This document shows positions 14,945 to 22,321 of a stretch of 64,000 bases of DNA, piece after piece. The notes below the pieces were generated by a model. It was not told the origin of the DNA. It saw only the letters and a program-made list of their open reading frames with translations, and ran no database searches. Where the stretch lies: assembly GCA_036378175.1 (NCBI GenBank), contig DASUWY010000018.1:26689-90688 (forward strand), in the 5' to 3' direction. The first letter of the stretch is position 1. Each line of letters begins with the position of its first letter. The DNA comes from Thermoleophilaceae bacterium. GTDB lineage: Bacteria; Actinomycetota; Thermoleophilia; Solirubrobacterales; Thermoleophilaceae. A program made the translations under genes and the position numbers.

Positions 14945-16198
14945 ATGACCCGTTTCCTCGTCTACACCAATCCGCTGCTCGGCCACGTCTATCCGACGGT
15001 CCCGACCCTGCTCGAGCTGAGCCGGCGTGGCCACGAGGTGGTCGTGTACACGGGCGCCGGCGCCGCGGCGCCACTCGAACGGCTCGGCTTGCGCGTCGTG
15101 GCGGTGGATCCGCGGCTAGAGGAGATCGAGAACGACGATTGGAAGGCGCGAACCCCAATCGGTGCGCAGAAGCGCGACGTGCAAAATCTCGTCCGTCGCG
15201 CGCAGCTCGAGATCCCCGACTTCGAGCGCGCGATCGAGACCGAACGCCCAGATGCCCTGATCGTCGACGTGACCGCGTTCGGTGCGAGCGCGGTGGCCGA
15301 GCGGTCGCGCCTGCCGTGGGCGCATGTCGTGCACTTCCCGGTGCCGGTTCCCTCGCGCGATGTGCCGCCGTATGGGCTTGGTCTCGCGCCGAGCGACAGT
15401 GCCGTCGGGAGGATCCGCGACGCCGTCGCACGCAGGCTCGTGTTCGGTCTCCTCGAGCGGACGGTCTTGCCGTCGATCAACGACATGCGAGCCTCGCTCG
15501 GCCTGCGGCCGCTCGAGAACGCGACCGAATACTTCGCGCAGGTCCCGCCGCTCGTCCTCTACTACAGCGCGGAGCCATTTGAGTATCCGCGCTCGGACTG
15601 GCCGCCGAACTTCCGCCTCGTCGGCCCCGGTGCCTGGGATCCGCCCAGCGAATCGCTGGGGTGGCTCGACGAGGTCGACCAACCGCTCGTCCTCGCCACC
15701 TGCTCGAGCGACTTCCAGAACGACGGGAAGCTGGTGACGGCGGCGTTGCGCGGCCTCGCCGGCGAGAACGTCTTCGTCGTAGCGACCACGGCCGGTGTCG
15801 ATCCGGCGGGCTTCGAGGCACCCGCGAATGCCCGGGTCGAGCGTTACCTGCCGCACCGCCCGATCCTCGACCGCGCCGCCTGCGTGGTGTGCCACGCCGG
15901 CATGGGCATAACCCAGAAGGCGCTGGCCGCCGGCGTGCCGGTGTGCGCGGTTCCGTTCGGTCGCGATCAGTTCGAGGTCGCGCGGCGCGTTGCGGTGGCC
16001 GACGCCGGAGTGCTGCTGTCGAAGGGAAAGCTGGGTCCAAAGCGGCTGCGCGGCGCTGTGCTCGAGGCCATGAGCAAGAAAGCAGGCGCCGAGAGGCTGG
16101 CAACGGCCTTCGCAAGTGCGGGTGGTCCCGCAGCCGCGGCCGACTCGCTCGAAGAACTACGCGTTGCCGCGCAAGCGGCGGAAAGGACACTCAACTGA
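14945..16198 (+). CDS. MGT/UGT-family glycosyltransferase
   Basis: A 417-residue GT-B fold glycosyltransferase of the macrolide/UDP-glucuronosyltransferase group. The N-terminal acceptor domain begins FLVYTNPLLGHVYPTVPTLL. The donor-binding C-terminal domain shows VERYLPHRPILDRAACVVCH, AGMGITQKALAAGVPVCAVP and FGRDQFEVARRV, the last containing the D/E-Q pair that contacts the sugar. Such enzymes glucosylate small aglycones such as macrolides, polyketides or phenolics. GGGAGG lies about 7 nt before the ATG. Together with the TetR regulator this suggests either detoxification by glycosylation or tailoring of a natural product; no biosynthetic genes are nearby, which favours the former. Confidence 0.9.
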   Translation: MTRFLVYTNPLLGHVYPTVPTLLELSRRGHEVVVYTGAGAAAPLERLGLRVVAVDPRLEEIENDDWKARTPIGAQKRDVQNLVRRAQLEIPDFERAIETERPDALIVDVTAFGASAVAERSRLPWAHVVHFPVPVPSRDVPPYGLGLAPSDSAVGRIRDAVARRLVFGLLERTVLPSINDMRASLGLRPLENATEYFAQVPPLVLYYSAEPFEYPRSDWPPNFRLVGPGAWDPPSESLGWLDEVDQPLVLATCSSDFQNDGKLVTAALRGLAGENVFVVATTAGVDPAGFEAPANARVERYLPHRPILDRAACVVCHAGMGITQKALAAGVPVCAVPFGRDQFEVARRVAVADAGVLLSKGKLGPKRLRGAVLEAMSKKAGAERLATAFASAGGPAAAADSLEELRVAAQAAERTLN

Positions 16199-16701
16199 TG
16201 GCAACTCTCACACAGCCAAACGCACGCGAGGTCGCGCTCGCCTCGATCGAGGGGGTGCACAAGCGCGATCTCGACCAGATCGTCGCCGCAGGGCATCCGG
16301 ATCACTACGTGGACGACTTCGTGGCGATTGGCGAGTTCCACGGAAAGGACGGCGTTCGCGCCTTCTTTGCAGAGCTCTTCGACGCGATGCCGGACTTCGA
16401 GCTCACGGTGGAACACGTGGTCGCCGACGAGCGCACGGCGGCCGTGAAGTGGCGCGCGTCTGGAACGTTCACCGGCGCACCGTTCCAGGGCATCCGGGCG
16501 ACCGGCAGGCCCGTGCAGCTCCGCGGAGTCGACTTCTTCGAGATCGAGGACGGCCTGATCCGGCGGAACACGGTCTTCTACGACGGTGCGACGTTCGCCC
16601 GCCAGATTGGGATGCTCCCGCCGCAGGGTTCGCTCCCGGACCGCGTCGTGCTCCGGCTCTTCAACCTGAAGACGCGGATCACCCGGCCGTTCAGGCGTTG
16701 A
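16198..16701 (+). CDS. SnoaL-like / ester-cyclase-type NTF2-fold protein
   Basis: A 167-residue NTF2-like protein. It overlaps the glycosyltransferase stop by one base (TGATG), which implies translational coupling. Visible family elements are VDDFVAIGEFHGKDGVRAFF, FELTVEHVVADERTAAVKW, GTFTGAPFQGI and RGVDFFEIEDGLI. SnoaL-like folds act as aldol cyclases in polyketide pathways or as isomerase/hydrolase-like proteins of unknown substrate. The C-terminal 30 residues extend beyond the domain as a basic tail ending RPFRR. Operon context ties it to the glycosyltransferase substrate (inference). Confidence 0.8.
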   Translation: MATLTQPNAREVALASIEGVHKRDLDQIVAAGHPDHYVDDFVAIGEFHGKDGVRAFFAELFDAMPDFELTVEHVVADERTAAVKWRASGTFTGAPFQGIRATGRPVQLRGVDFFEIEDGLIRRNTVFYDGATFARQIGMLPPQGSLPDRVVLRLFNLKTRITRPFRR

Positions 16702-16725
16702 CGGGCCACCGACGCCCGCTGCGAG

Positions 16726-16731
16726 TATGGT
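16726..16731 (+). promoter_or_regulatory. Leaderless-type -10 box
   Basis: TATGGT ends 6 nt before GTG 16738. Confidence 0.45.
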
Positions 16732-16737
16732 CGGCGG

Positions 16738-17136
16738 GTGCCGGGCAGCCTGGATGTGGTCAAGGCGTGGGTGGCTGCGTGCAACGACGGCGACGCCGAT
16801 GCCGCTCTTGCGCTATGCGATTCCTCGATGGAGCTTGTCGAGGCGAAGGCCCTGCCCGGCGCGGTGACCGCCACCGGCATTGACGCGGTTGGTCGATACC
16901 TCGAACGTTTCTCCGCCCACTGGTCCGAGGTTCAGTGGCTACCACAGGAGTTCTTGGAGTCGGGGGACAAGGTCTTCATGAGGGCGCGTCTTCGACTCCG
17001 GGGGCGGCGGAGCGGGATCGAGGTCGACCGCGAGTGGATCTACGTGTTCACGGTGAGGCACGGAAAGCTCGTCAGGCAGGATGGCTTTGACGAACGGGAC
17101 GAGGGTCTCCGAGCGGCCGGAATCGAGGCTGCATAG
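16738..17136 (+). CDS. SnoaL-like (NTF2-fold) protein
   Basis: A 132-residue single-domain NTF2-like protein: VKAWVAACNDGDADAALALC at the N-terminal helices, GIDAVGRYLERFSAHW, then strands FMRARLRLRGR and WIYVFTVRHGKLVRQDGF. No catalytic residues can be assigned. The GTG start is supported by the -10 geometry upstream. It has its own promoter, so it is likely not part of the TetR operon even though it encodes the same fold as the preceding gene. Confidence 0.78.
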   Translation: MPGSLDVVKAWVAACNDGDADAALALCDSSMELVEAKALPGAVTATGIDAVGRYLERFSAHWSEVQWLPQEFLESGDKVFMRARLRLRGRRSGIEVDREWIYVFTVRHGKLVRQDGFDERDEGLRAAGIEAA

Positions 17137-17240
17137 CCTGGCGGCCGGCGGCATGGAGCGCGCTGGGTCGTAGCTCTTACTCCCTGATAGGCGGGAAACA
17201 GCGGATGCCGTGGTTGCGCGGGCACGGGCAAGCTGTGTTC

Positions 17241-18659
17241 ATGAGGCCTGCAGCACAGATCGCCGGCGCGTTCGTCGTTCTTGCTTGCGCGCTCTGCGTT
17301 GCCTCGATGCCGTCGGTTGCCGAAGCGAATCGCTGGCGCGCGCCGCAGAGGCTCGGCGGGCCTCCCGCCGGCGCGGCGCTGTTCGCCGGCGGCTCGAGCC
17401 TTTCTGTGGCGGCGTGGATCAACCCCGACCAGTCGATCGACGTTGCCGAGGGTGTCGGGCCGCGCTTCGGCCCGGTCCGCCAGGTTCGGCCATCGGGCAA
17501 CATGATCAACCCGCCACTCGTCGGGCTGGCGGCTCTCGCCGTGAGTCCCCGCGGCGACGCGGTGCTTGTGTGGGTCTTCAGGGACAGTCCCGGCGGCCCT
17601 CCCGAGTACTCCGTCCGCTCCGGGCTCAGCGGCCAGTGGTCCCCGCCCGCGGCACTCGATAATCGCGGTGAGGCCCTGGCGAGTCTGACGGCGGCAATCG
17701 ACTCGACGGGCACGGTCACGTTCGCCTGGGACGGAAATGGCGGCACAACCTCGCCCACGGGCGCGCCGATCGTGAATGCCCTGCGCACCCAGGTGCGCCT
17801 GCCGGATGGCTCGTTCCTGCCGGTGCAGACCATCTCGCAGGACGCGCCAAGCAACCAGGGCACCCCGCCCTCCTTGCCGCGGGGCTACAGCGCCCCGCGG
17901 TTGTCGGTGGCGCCAAGCGGCGCGGCTGTGGTGGCCTGGGACCGGCCCGCGGCCGGAGGGCGCCGTGAGGTGCTGTTCGCCCAGCGCGCGCCGGGCGCGA
18001 CGAGCTTCGGCCCACGCCGAGCAGTGCCCGTACTCGCGCGAGCGGGGCCCGACGCGGGCGGCCGCGCCCTCGCACTGCGGCTCCAGTCGGGAGTGGACAA
18101 CGCCGGCGGTGCCCAGCTCGCGTGGCTCTCACGCAGCGGCGGCCGAGCAATCCTGCTGGCCCAGCAGGTGTCCCCTGACGGGCAGCTCGCACGCCTGCGA
18201 CGGATCTCGCCGCCGGGGGCCGCAGACCCTCAGCTCGCCGTGAATGCCCGCGGCGACAGCGCCCTTGCCTGGCGCTTCTATCCCACGCGCCCAGCGCGCG
18301 TGCGGGTGGCGATGGCCGCCCGGGGCCACAGCTTCGGCCGCCCGGTCACCGTGTCGGGTGCGGGAGCGGCCCGGTCGACGCTCACGCCGCGCCTCGCGGT
18401 GGACCCCGCCGGGGCCACGCTCGTTGCATGGACCGACTTCAGGCAGGGCCGGCGAGGCAACAAGCTCTTCGCGAAGAGCAGCCGGCTCTGGTGGAGCCTG
18501 GGCGTCCGCGGCCGGCGGTTCACACCGCCCGCGCGGCTTCCATCAGTCGGATTCGCCACATTGGACGGCATCGCCATGGGTCCAAAGGGTCATGCGGTGG
18601 CAGTGTGGGCCCAGAGCGCGGAAGTCGGCGCCGATGTGATGGGAGCCGTCTTCCGCTAG
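17241..18659 (+). CDS. Secreted repeat protein, predicted beta-propeller-like
   Basis: A 472-residue protein with a signal peptide (MRPAAQIAGAFVVLACALCV, then ASMPSVAEA). The mature part has loosely repeated strands of the form (L/I)-x-V-(S/A/D/G)-P-x-G-x-A-x-(L/V)-x-W, for example LAVSPRGDAVLVWVF, LSVAPSGAAVVAWD, LAVDPAGATLVAWT and IAMGPKGHAVAVWAQ, suggesting propeller blades. No enzyme motif is seen. It is related in style, not in motif, to the PD40 proteins elsewhere in the window. Its TAG stop overlaps the convergent TAG of the next gene within CTAG. Confidence 0.72.
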   Translation: MRPAAQIAGAFVVLACALCVASMPSVAEANRWRAPQRLGGPPAGAALFAGGSSLSVAAWINPDQSIDVAEGVGPRFGPVRQVRPSGNMINPPLVGLAALAVSPRGDAVLVWVFRDSPGGPPEYSVRSGLSGQWSPPAALDNRGEALASLTAAIDSTGTVTFAWDGNGGTTSPTGAPIVNALRTQVRLPDGSFLPVQTISQDAPSNQGTPPSLPRGYSAPRLSVAPSGAAVVAWDRPAAGGRREVLFAQRAPGATSFGPRRAVPVLARAGPDAGGRALALRLQSGVDNAGGAQLAWLSRSGGRAILLAQQVSPDGQLARLRRISPPGAADPQLAVNARGDSALAWRFYPTRPARVRVAMAARGHSFGRPVTVSGAGAARSTLTPRLAVDPAGATLVAWTDFRQGRRGNKLFAKSSRLWWSLGVRGRRFTPPARLPSVGFATLDGIAMGPKGHAVAVWAQSAEVGADVMGAVFR

Positions 18660-19426
18660 CCCGGGCCTCTCCGGCCAGCTGGGCGGCGCGCCTCCGCGGG
18701 GCCAGGCTGCGATCCCGCTCCCGGGGCAGGTGGGGGCGAGAACTGCACTGCTGCGGAGGGCGCCGCCCGCGCTTGGGAGTCAGCACGCGCTGGCCGCGAG
18801 TCCGAAGAGCTTTTCGTGGCGGAGGCCCGATCGCGATCGCGGTGGCGACGAGCAGCGGTGCGCAGGACGCGCACAGTGGCCCACACGCCGAGCCGGGCGA
18901 GCCGCACGGCCGCCCGGCCGAGCTGGCCCGGAACATCGGCGGCCGCCGCACGCCCGGCGTCGTTGCGGCGCAACTCGAACCAGATCGTCATTCCACCCGC
19001 GTTGCTCGTGCCCCACCGGTCGGCGATCTGGTCAACGAGGTAGAGCCCATAGCCGGACTCCGCCCCCGGCGGCGGCTTCTCGCCTCGAGCGTCGAACCCA
19101 TCTCCGCGATCGCTTATGGCCACTCGCACCGACCGCGCGCCTACAGCGAACCGCAGCAGGATCGGATCAGACGCGGGGCCGCCGTGGCGGACGCTGTTCG
19201 TCACCAGCTCGCTCACCAGAAGGCGTAGCTCGTGCCTGGCCAGCGCGGGAAGCCCTCCGCACTCTGCGTCAACGGCCGCCCGCGCGGTGCGCGCCGCGGT
19301 TGGGCCGGCGGCGATCTCATAAGAGCCGCCCGCCGTCACTGAGCCGTTCCAGTCGCGCCCGTCTCGGGCGTCATCACGTACCACCCCCTGCGCTCCGTCC
19401 GTGCCCCGGGGGGCACGTCCGGTCAC
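18656..19426 (-). CDS. HATPase_c_2 anti-sigma-factor-like ATP-binding protein
   Basis: A 256-residue protein. Residues about 30-150 are a histidine-kinase-like ATPase domain of the RsbW/SpoIIAB type: N-box LRLLVSELVTNSVRHG, G1 box ISDRGDGFD, and a GYGLYLVDQIADRWG G2-like segment. There is no phosphoacceptor or dimerisation domain, as expected for anti-sigma regulatory kinases that bind a sigma factor or an anti-sigma antagonist. The C-terminal 100 residues are Arg/Ala/Pro-rich and low complexity, unusual for the family; the true stop could be affected by sequence error. The start is GTG 19426, or GTG 19339 just before the domain. Confidence 0.72.
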   Translation of the reverse strand: MTGRAPRGTDGAQGVVRDDARDGRDWNGSVTAGGSYEIAAGPTAARTARAAVDAECGGLPALARHELRLLVSELVTNSVRHGGPASDPILLRFAVGARSVRVAISDRGDGFDARGEKPPPGAESGYGLYLVDQIADRWGTSNAGGMTIWFELRRNDAGRAAAADVPGQLGRAAVRLARLGVWATVRVLRTAARRHRDRDRASATKSSSDSRPARADSQARAAPSAAVQFSPPPAPGAGSQPGPAEARRPAGRRGPG

Positions 19427-19494
19427 GCGTTGGTGTACTTGGCTTGTCCCCCGGCGCTCGCTCGGCCAAACCCCCCACCAGAGGAGACACCAGC

Positions 19495-19896
19495 ATGCAG
19501 ATCACCCGCAGCAGCATCGAGACTCAGAAGGGTCCCGCCGACTGGTTCACGGGGGACGTCTACATCGACGCCGTCGCCGCGCCCGCCGGCACATCGACGT
19601 TCGCCGCCGCCAGCGTCCACTTCACGCCCGCTGCCCGCACGGCGTGGCACACCCACCCGCACGGGCAGACGATCTTCGTCACGGAGGGCGTGGGCCTGTG
19701 CCAGCACGAGGGCGGCCCTGTGGAGGTGATCCGGCCAGGCGACCGCGTCTTCTTCGAGCCGGGCGAGAACCACTGGCATGGCGCGGCGCCGGACCGGTTC
19801 ATGGTCCACATCGCGATGCAGCAGCTGGACGATCAGGGAAACGCGGTCAACTGGGGAGAGCACGTGACCGACGAGGAGTACCAGCGCCGAGTGTGA
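19495..19896 (+). CDS. Cupin-domain protein
   Basis: A 133-residue single cupin. Motif 1 is TAWHTHPHGQTIFVTEG (two His and a Glu-like position) and motif 2 is PGDRVFFEPGENHWHGAAP, giving the His residues expected to hold one metal ion. Small cupins of this kind (YhhW/carboxymuconolactone-associated) may be oxygenases, isomerases or sensors. GAGGAG lies 8-9 nt before the ATG. The 3' end overlaps the convergent hydrolase gene by 50 nt, an unusually long antisense overlap. Confidence 0.85.
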   Translation: MQITRSSIETQKGPADWFTGDVYIDAVAAPAGTSTFAAASVHFTPAARTAWHTHPHGQTIFVTEGVGLCQHEGGPVEVIRPGDRVFFEPGENHWHGAAPDRFMVHIAMQQLDDQGNAVNWGEHVTDEEYQRRV

Positions 19897-20407
19897 CCTC
19901 GGCCGCCGGCAGCACCTCCACCGTCCTGCCCGGATAGCGCAGCGTCGCGAACCGCGCGTTCACGAGCTCCTGAAGCGCGCGGGCGGAAAGGTCCCCATCC
20001 GGCCGCGCAGCGTGGGCGTCGCTCACGAGCACCACGTCGAAGCCGCGGATGAGCGCGGACAGCGCCGTGGTCTGCACGCAGAAGTCGGAGTGCACGCCCG
20101 TCACCAGGAGGCAGCTCACCCCCAGCCGCGCCAGCAGGTCAGCCAGCTCGGTCGCCTCGAAGCCGTCGCGGTAGGTCTTCGGCACGAGCAGTGAGTCCCC
20201 CGGCCGCTCGAGGGAAGCGGCCAGCTCCCAGCCGGGGCGCCCCTTCACGAGCTCGTCGTCGTCCTCGTGCTGGATGAAGATCACGGGAGCCCCCGCCTCG
20301 GACGCGCGCGCTGACAGTCCGTTTATCCGCTCCACCACGGCGGCGCCGTCATCGCACCCCTCGAGGGCCTCCTCCTGCACATCGATCACGAGCAGAGCCG
20401 TGGACAC
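19847..20407 (-). CDS. Isochorismatase-family cysteine hydrolase
   Basis: A 186-residue protein with the isochorismatase/nicotinamidase fold. The catalytic triad is recognisable: Asp in ALLVIDVQEE (residue 9), Lys in LVPKTYRDGF, and Cys in HSDFCVQTTA (residue 116), with the preceding cis-peptide region LLVTGVHSD. Members hydrolyse nicotinamide, isochorismate, biuret or N-carbamoyl amides; the substrate is not predictable here. The start is GTG 20407. The last 17 codons are antisense to the end of the cupin gene. Confidence 0.87.
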   Translation of the reverse strand: MSTALLVIDVQEEALEGCDDGAAVVERINGLSARASEAGAPVIFIQHEDDDELVKGRPGWELAASLERPGDSLLVPKTYRDGFEATELADLLARLGVSCLLVTGVHSDFCVQTTALSALIRGFDVVLVSDAHAARPDGDLSARALQELVNARFATLRYPGRTVEVLPAAEVTLGAGTPRRSRALPS

Positions 20408-20440
20408 AAGCCGCAGGATGACACGGGATCATTCACGCCC

Positions 20441-22291
20441 ATGGGCCGCCGGGTTGCCGTGGCCACCGCTCTGGCCGCGCTCGCGGCCTCTCCAGCCGCG
20501 CACGCGGACACGCGGTCGCCGGCTGCGCAGCTCGCCACCCGCTACGTGCCCGTGCTCGGCTTTGAGCCGCAGAAGCAGCCGTGCGGCCCGGGCCAGGTGT
20601 ACCGCCCCACGCGCGTGGACACGCTGCTCGGCCACCCGGAGGTGAAGCTGCGCGGGCCGGACGGCCGCGTGGTGGGAGACGCACCCACGGGGCCCGAGCT
20701 GTTCGGCCTCGGCGAGGGCTACTACATCGACCAGCCGGGCGACCCGCTGCGCCCGGGTTGCACGTTCGAGAAGAACTGGCTCCGCTGGAGTGCGGGAACG
20801 AAGCCGGTGGTCTACGCGCACCTCGCAACCGATGCCGCACATCGAGACAAGCTCGCGCTCCAGTACTGGTTCTTCTACACGTTCAACGACTTCAGCGGCA
20901 AGCACGAGGGCGACTGGGAGATGGCGCAGCTGGACTTCGAGGCCACCTCGCCGGAGGAGGCGCTGCGGAAGGAGCCGTACCAGGTGGACGCGGCGCAGCA
21001 CGCGGGCGGCGAGCGGACCGACTGGGCGAGCCGCAACCTCGTGAAGCAGGGAACGCATCCGGTGCTCTTCGTCTCCACCGGCTCGCAGGCCACCTACTTC
21101 GGACGGGAGCTGTATCTCGGGCGCGGCCCGTCGGAGGGCTTCGGCTGCGACGACACGCGTGACACCACCACGCTCGTGCATCCCGGATTCGAGCTGCTGC
21201 CGGAGGTGCCGGACTCGGCGTCGCAGCCCTTCGCGTGGCTCGCCTTCCACGGCCGCTGGGGGCAGCGGGAGAAGGGCTTCAACAACGGCCCCACCGGCCC
21301 ATCGGCGAAGGAGGCGTGGACACAGCCGATCGAGTGGGCGGACGGGCTGCGCGACAGCAGCGTGACGGTGCCGGGCACGCGGACGTTCGGCCCGAGCGTG
21401 ACCCACTTCTTCTGCGGCGCGGTGAAGCAGGTGTCGGTCGTGCTCAACTGGGCGCTCGTCCACCCGTTTCCGTTCTACATCTTCGCCGGGCTGGTGCTGG
21501 CCGGCACCGGGCAGGCCGCGCGGCGCACCACCTGGCGGCCCGTGCTGCGCGAGCCACTCCGCATGCGCCGCGGCGGTGGGCAGATCCTCAGGGCCGCGCT
21601 CCGCATCTACCTGAGCGACGCACGAACGTTCCTGGGCATCGGAGCGGCGTTCGTGCCTCTCAGCATCCTCGCGGCCGCGGTCCAGTGGGTGCTCTTTCAC
21701 CTCACCGGCCTCGGTGCGTTCGTGGCACTCGACGGCAGGCATGGCGCCGTCACCACGCTGCTCGCCCTGCTCATCGGCGGTGTGGGGGCCGCCATCGCGT
21801 CCGTGTGCACCACGGCGGCGGTGGCCTGCGCGCTCGACGAGCTCGACCGCGGCGGACGGATCGGTCCGGTGGAGGCGTTCAGGCGAGCTTCCCGCCACGC
21901 GGGCGAGCTGGCGAACGCGTTCGTCCGCCAATTCGGGTCGGTGGTGATCCTCAGCCTCCTGGTGATCGGGATCCCCTTCGCCCTCTACCTCTACATCCGC
22001 TGGTCGTTGTTCGCGCAGGCATGCGTGCTCGAAAAGCGCTCGGGGCGGGGCTCCCTGCGCCGCAGCGCTGCGCTCGTGCGGGGGAAGTGGTGGCGAACGT
22101 TCGGATTCACCGCGCTCGTGAACGTTCTGGCCGCGCTGTCGGGACCGCTCTTCGGCGTGGCTCTGCTCCTCCTCACCGACCGCTCGCTGAACTTCATCAA
22201 CGTGGCGGGCTCGGTGATCTACACCGCAACCGTCCCCTACGCGATCATCGCCCTCACGCTCTACTACTTCGACCTCGAGGCGCGGAGGTGA
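20441..22291 (+). CDS. Vps62-like exported domain fused to multi-pass membrane domain
   Basis: A 616-residue protein. A signal peptide (about residues 1-22) precedes a roughly 300-residue soluble domain resembling Vps62-like proteins: KLALQYWFFYTFNDFSGKHE, GDWEMAQLDF, VLFVSTGSQATYF and WGQREKGFNNGPTGPS. A transmembrane helix near residue 345 (FPFYIFAGLVLAGTG) leads to a C-terminal domain with about five more helices (TFLGIGAAFVPLSILAAA, VVILSLLVIGIPFALYLY and others) similar to membrane domains with repeated amphipathic segments. The molecular role is unknown; the layout suggests an extracellular beta-rich module held by a membrane anchor. Confidence 0.75.
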   Translation: MGRRVAVATALAALAASPAAHADTRSPAAQLATRYVPVLGFEPQKQPCGPGQVYRPTRVDTLLGHPEVKLRGPDGRVVGDAPTGPELFGLGEGYYIDQPGDPLRPGCTFEKNWLRWSAGTKPVVYAHLATDAAHRDKLALQYWFFYTFNDFSGKHEGDWEMAQLDFEATSPEEALRKEPYQVDAAQHAGGERTDWASRNLVKQGTHPVLFVSTGSQATYFGRELYLGRGPSEGFGCDDTRDTTTLVHPGFELLPEVPDSASQPFAWLAFHGRWGQREKGFNNGPTGPSAKEAWTQPIEWADGLRDSSVTVPGTRTFGPSVTHFFCGAVKQVSVVLNWALVHPFPFYIFAGLVLAGTGQAARRTTWRPVLREPLRMRRGGGQILRAALRIYLSDARTFLGIGAAFVPLSILAAAVQWVLFHLTGLGAFVALDGRHGAVTTLLALLIGGVGAAIASVCTTAAVACALDELDRGGRIGPVEAFRRASRHAGELANAFVRQFGSVVILSLLVIGIPFALYLYIRWSLFAQACVLEKRSGRGSLRRSAALVRGKWWRTFGFTALVNVLAALSGPLFGVALLLLTDRSLNFINVAGSVIYTATVPYAIIALTLYYFDLEARR

Positions 22292-22321
22292 CGATGGCCG
22301 AGCGACGGATCCGCGCGCCCG

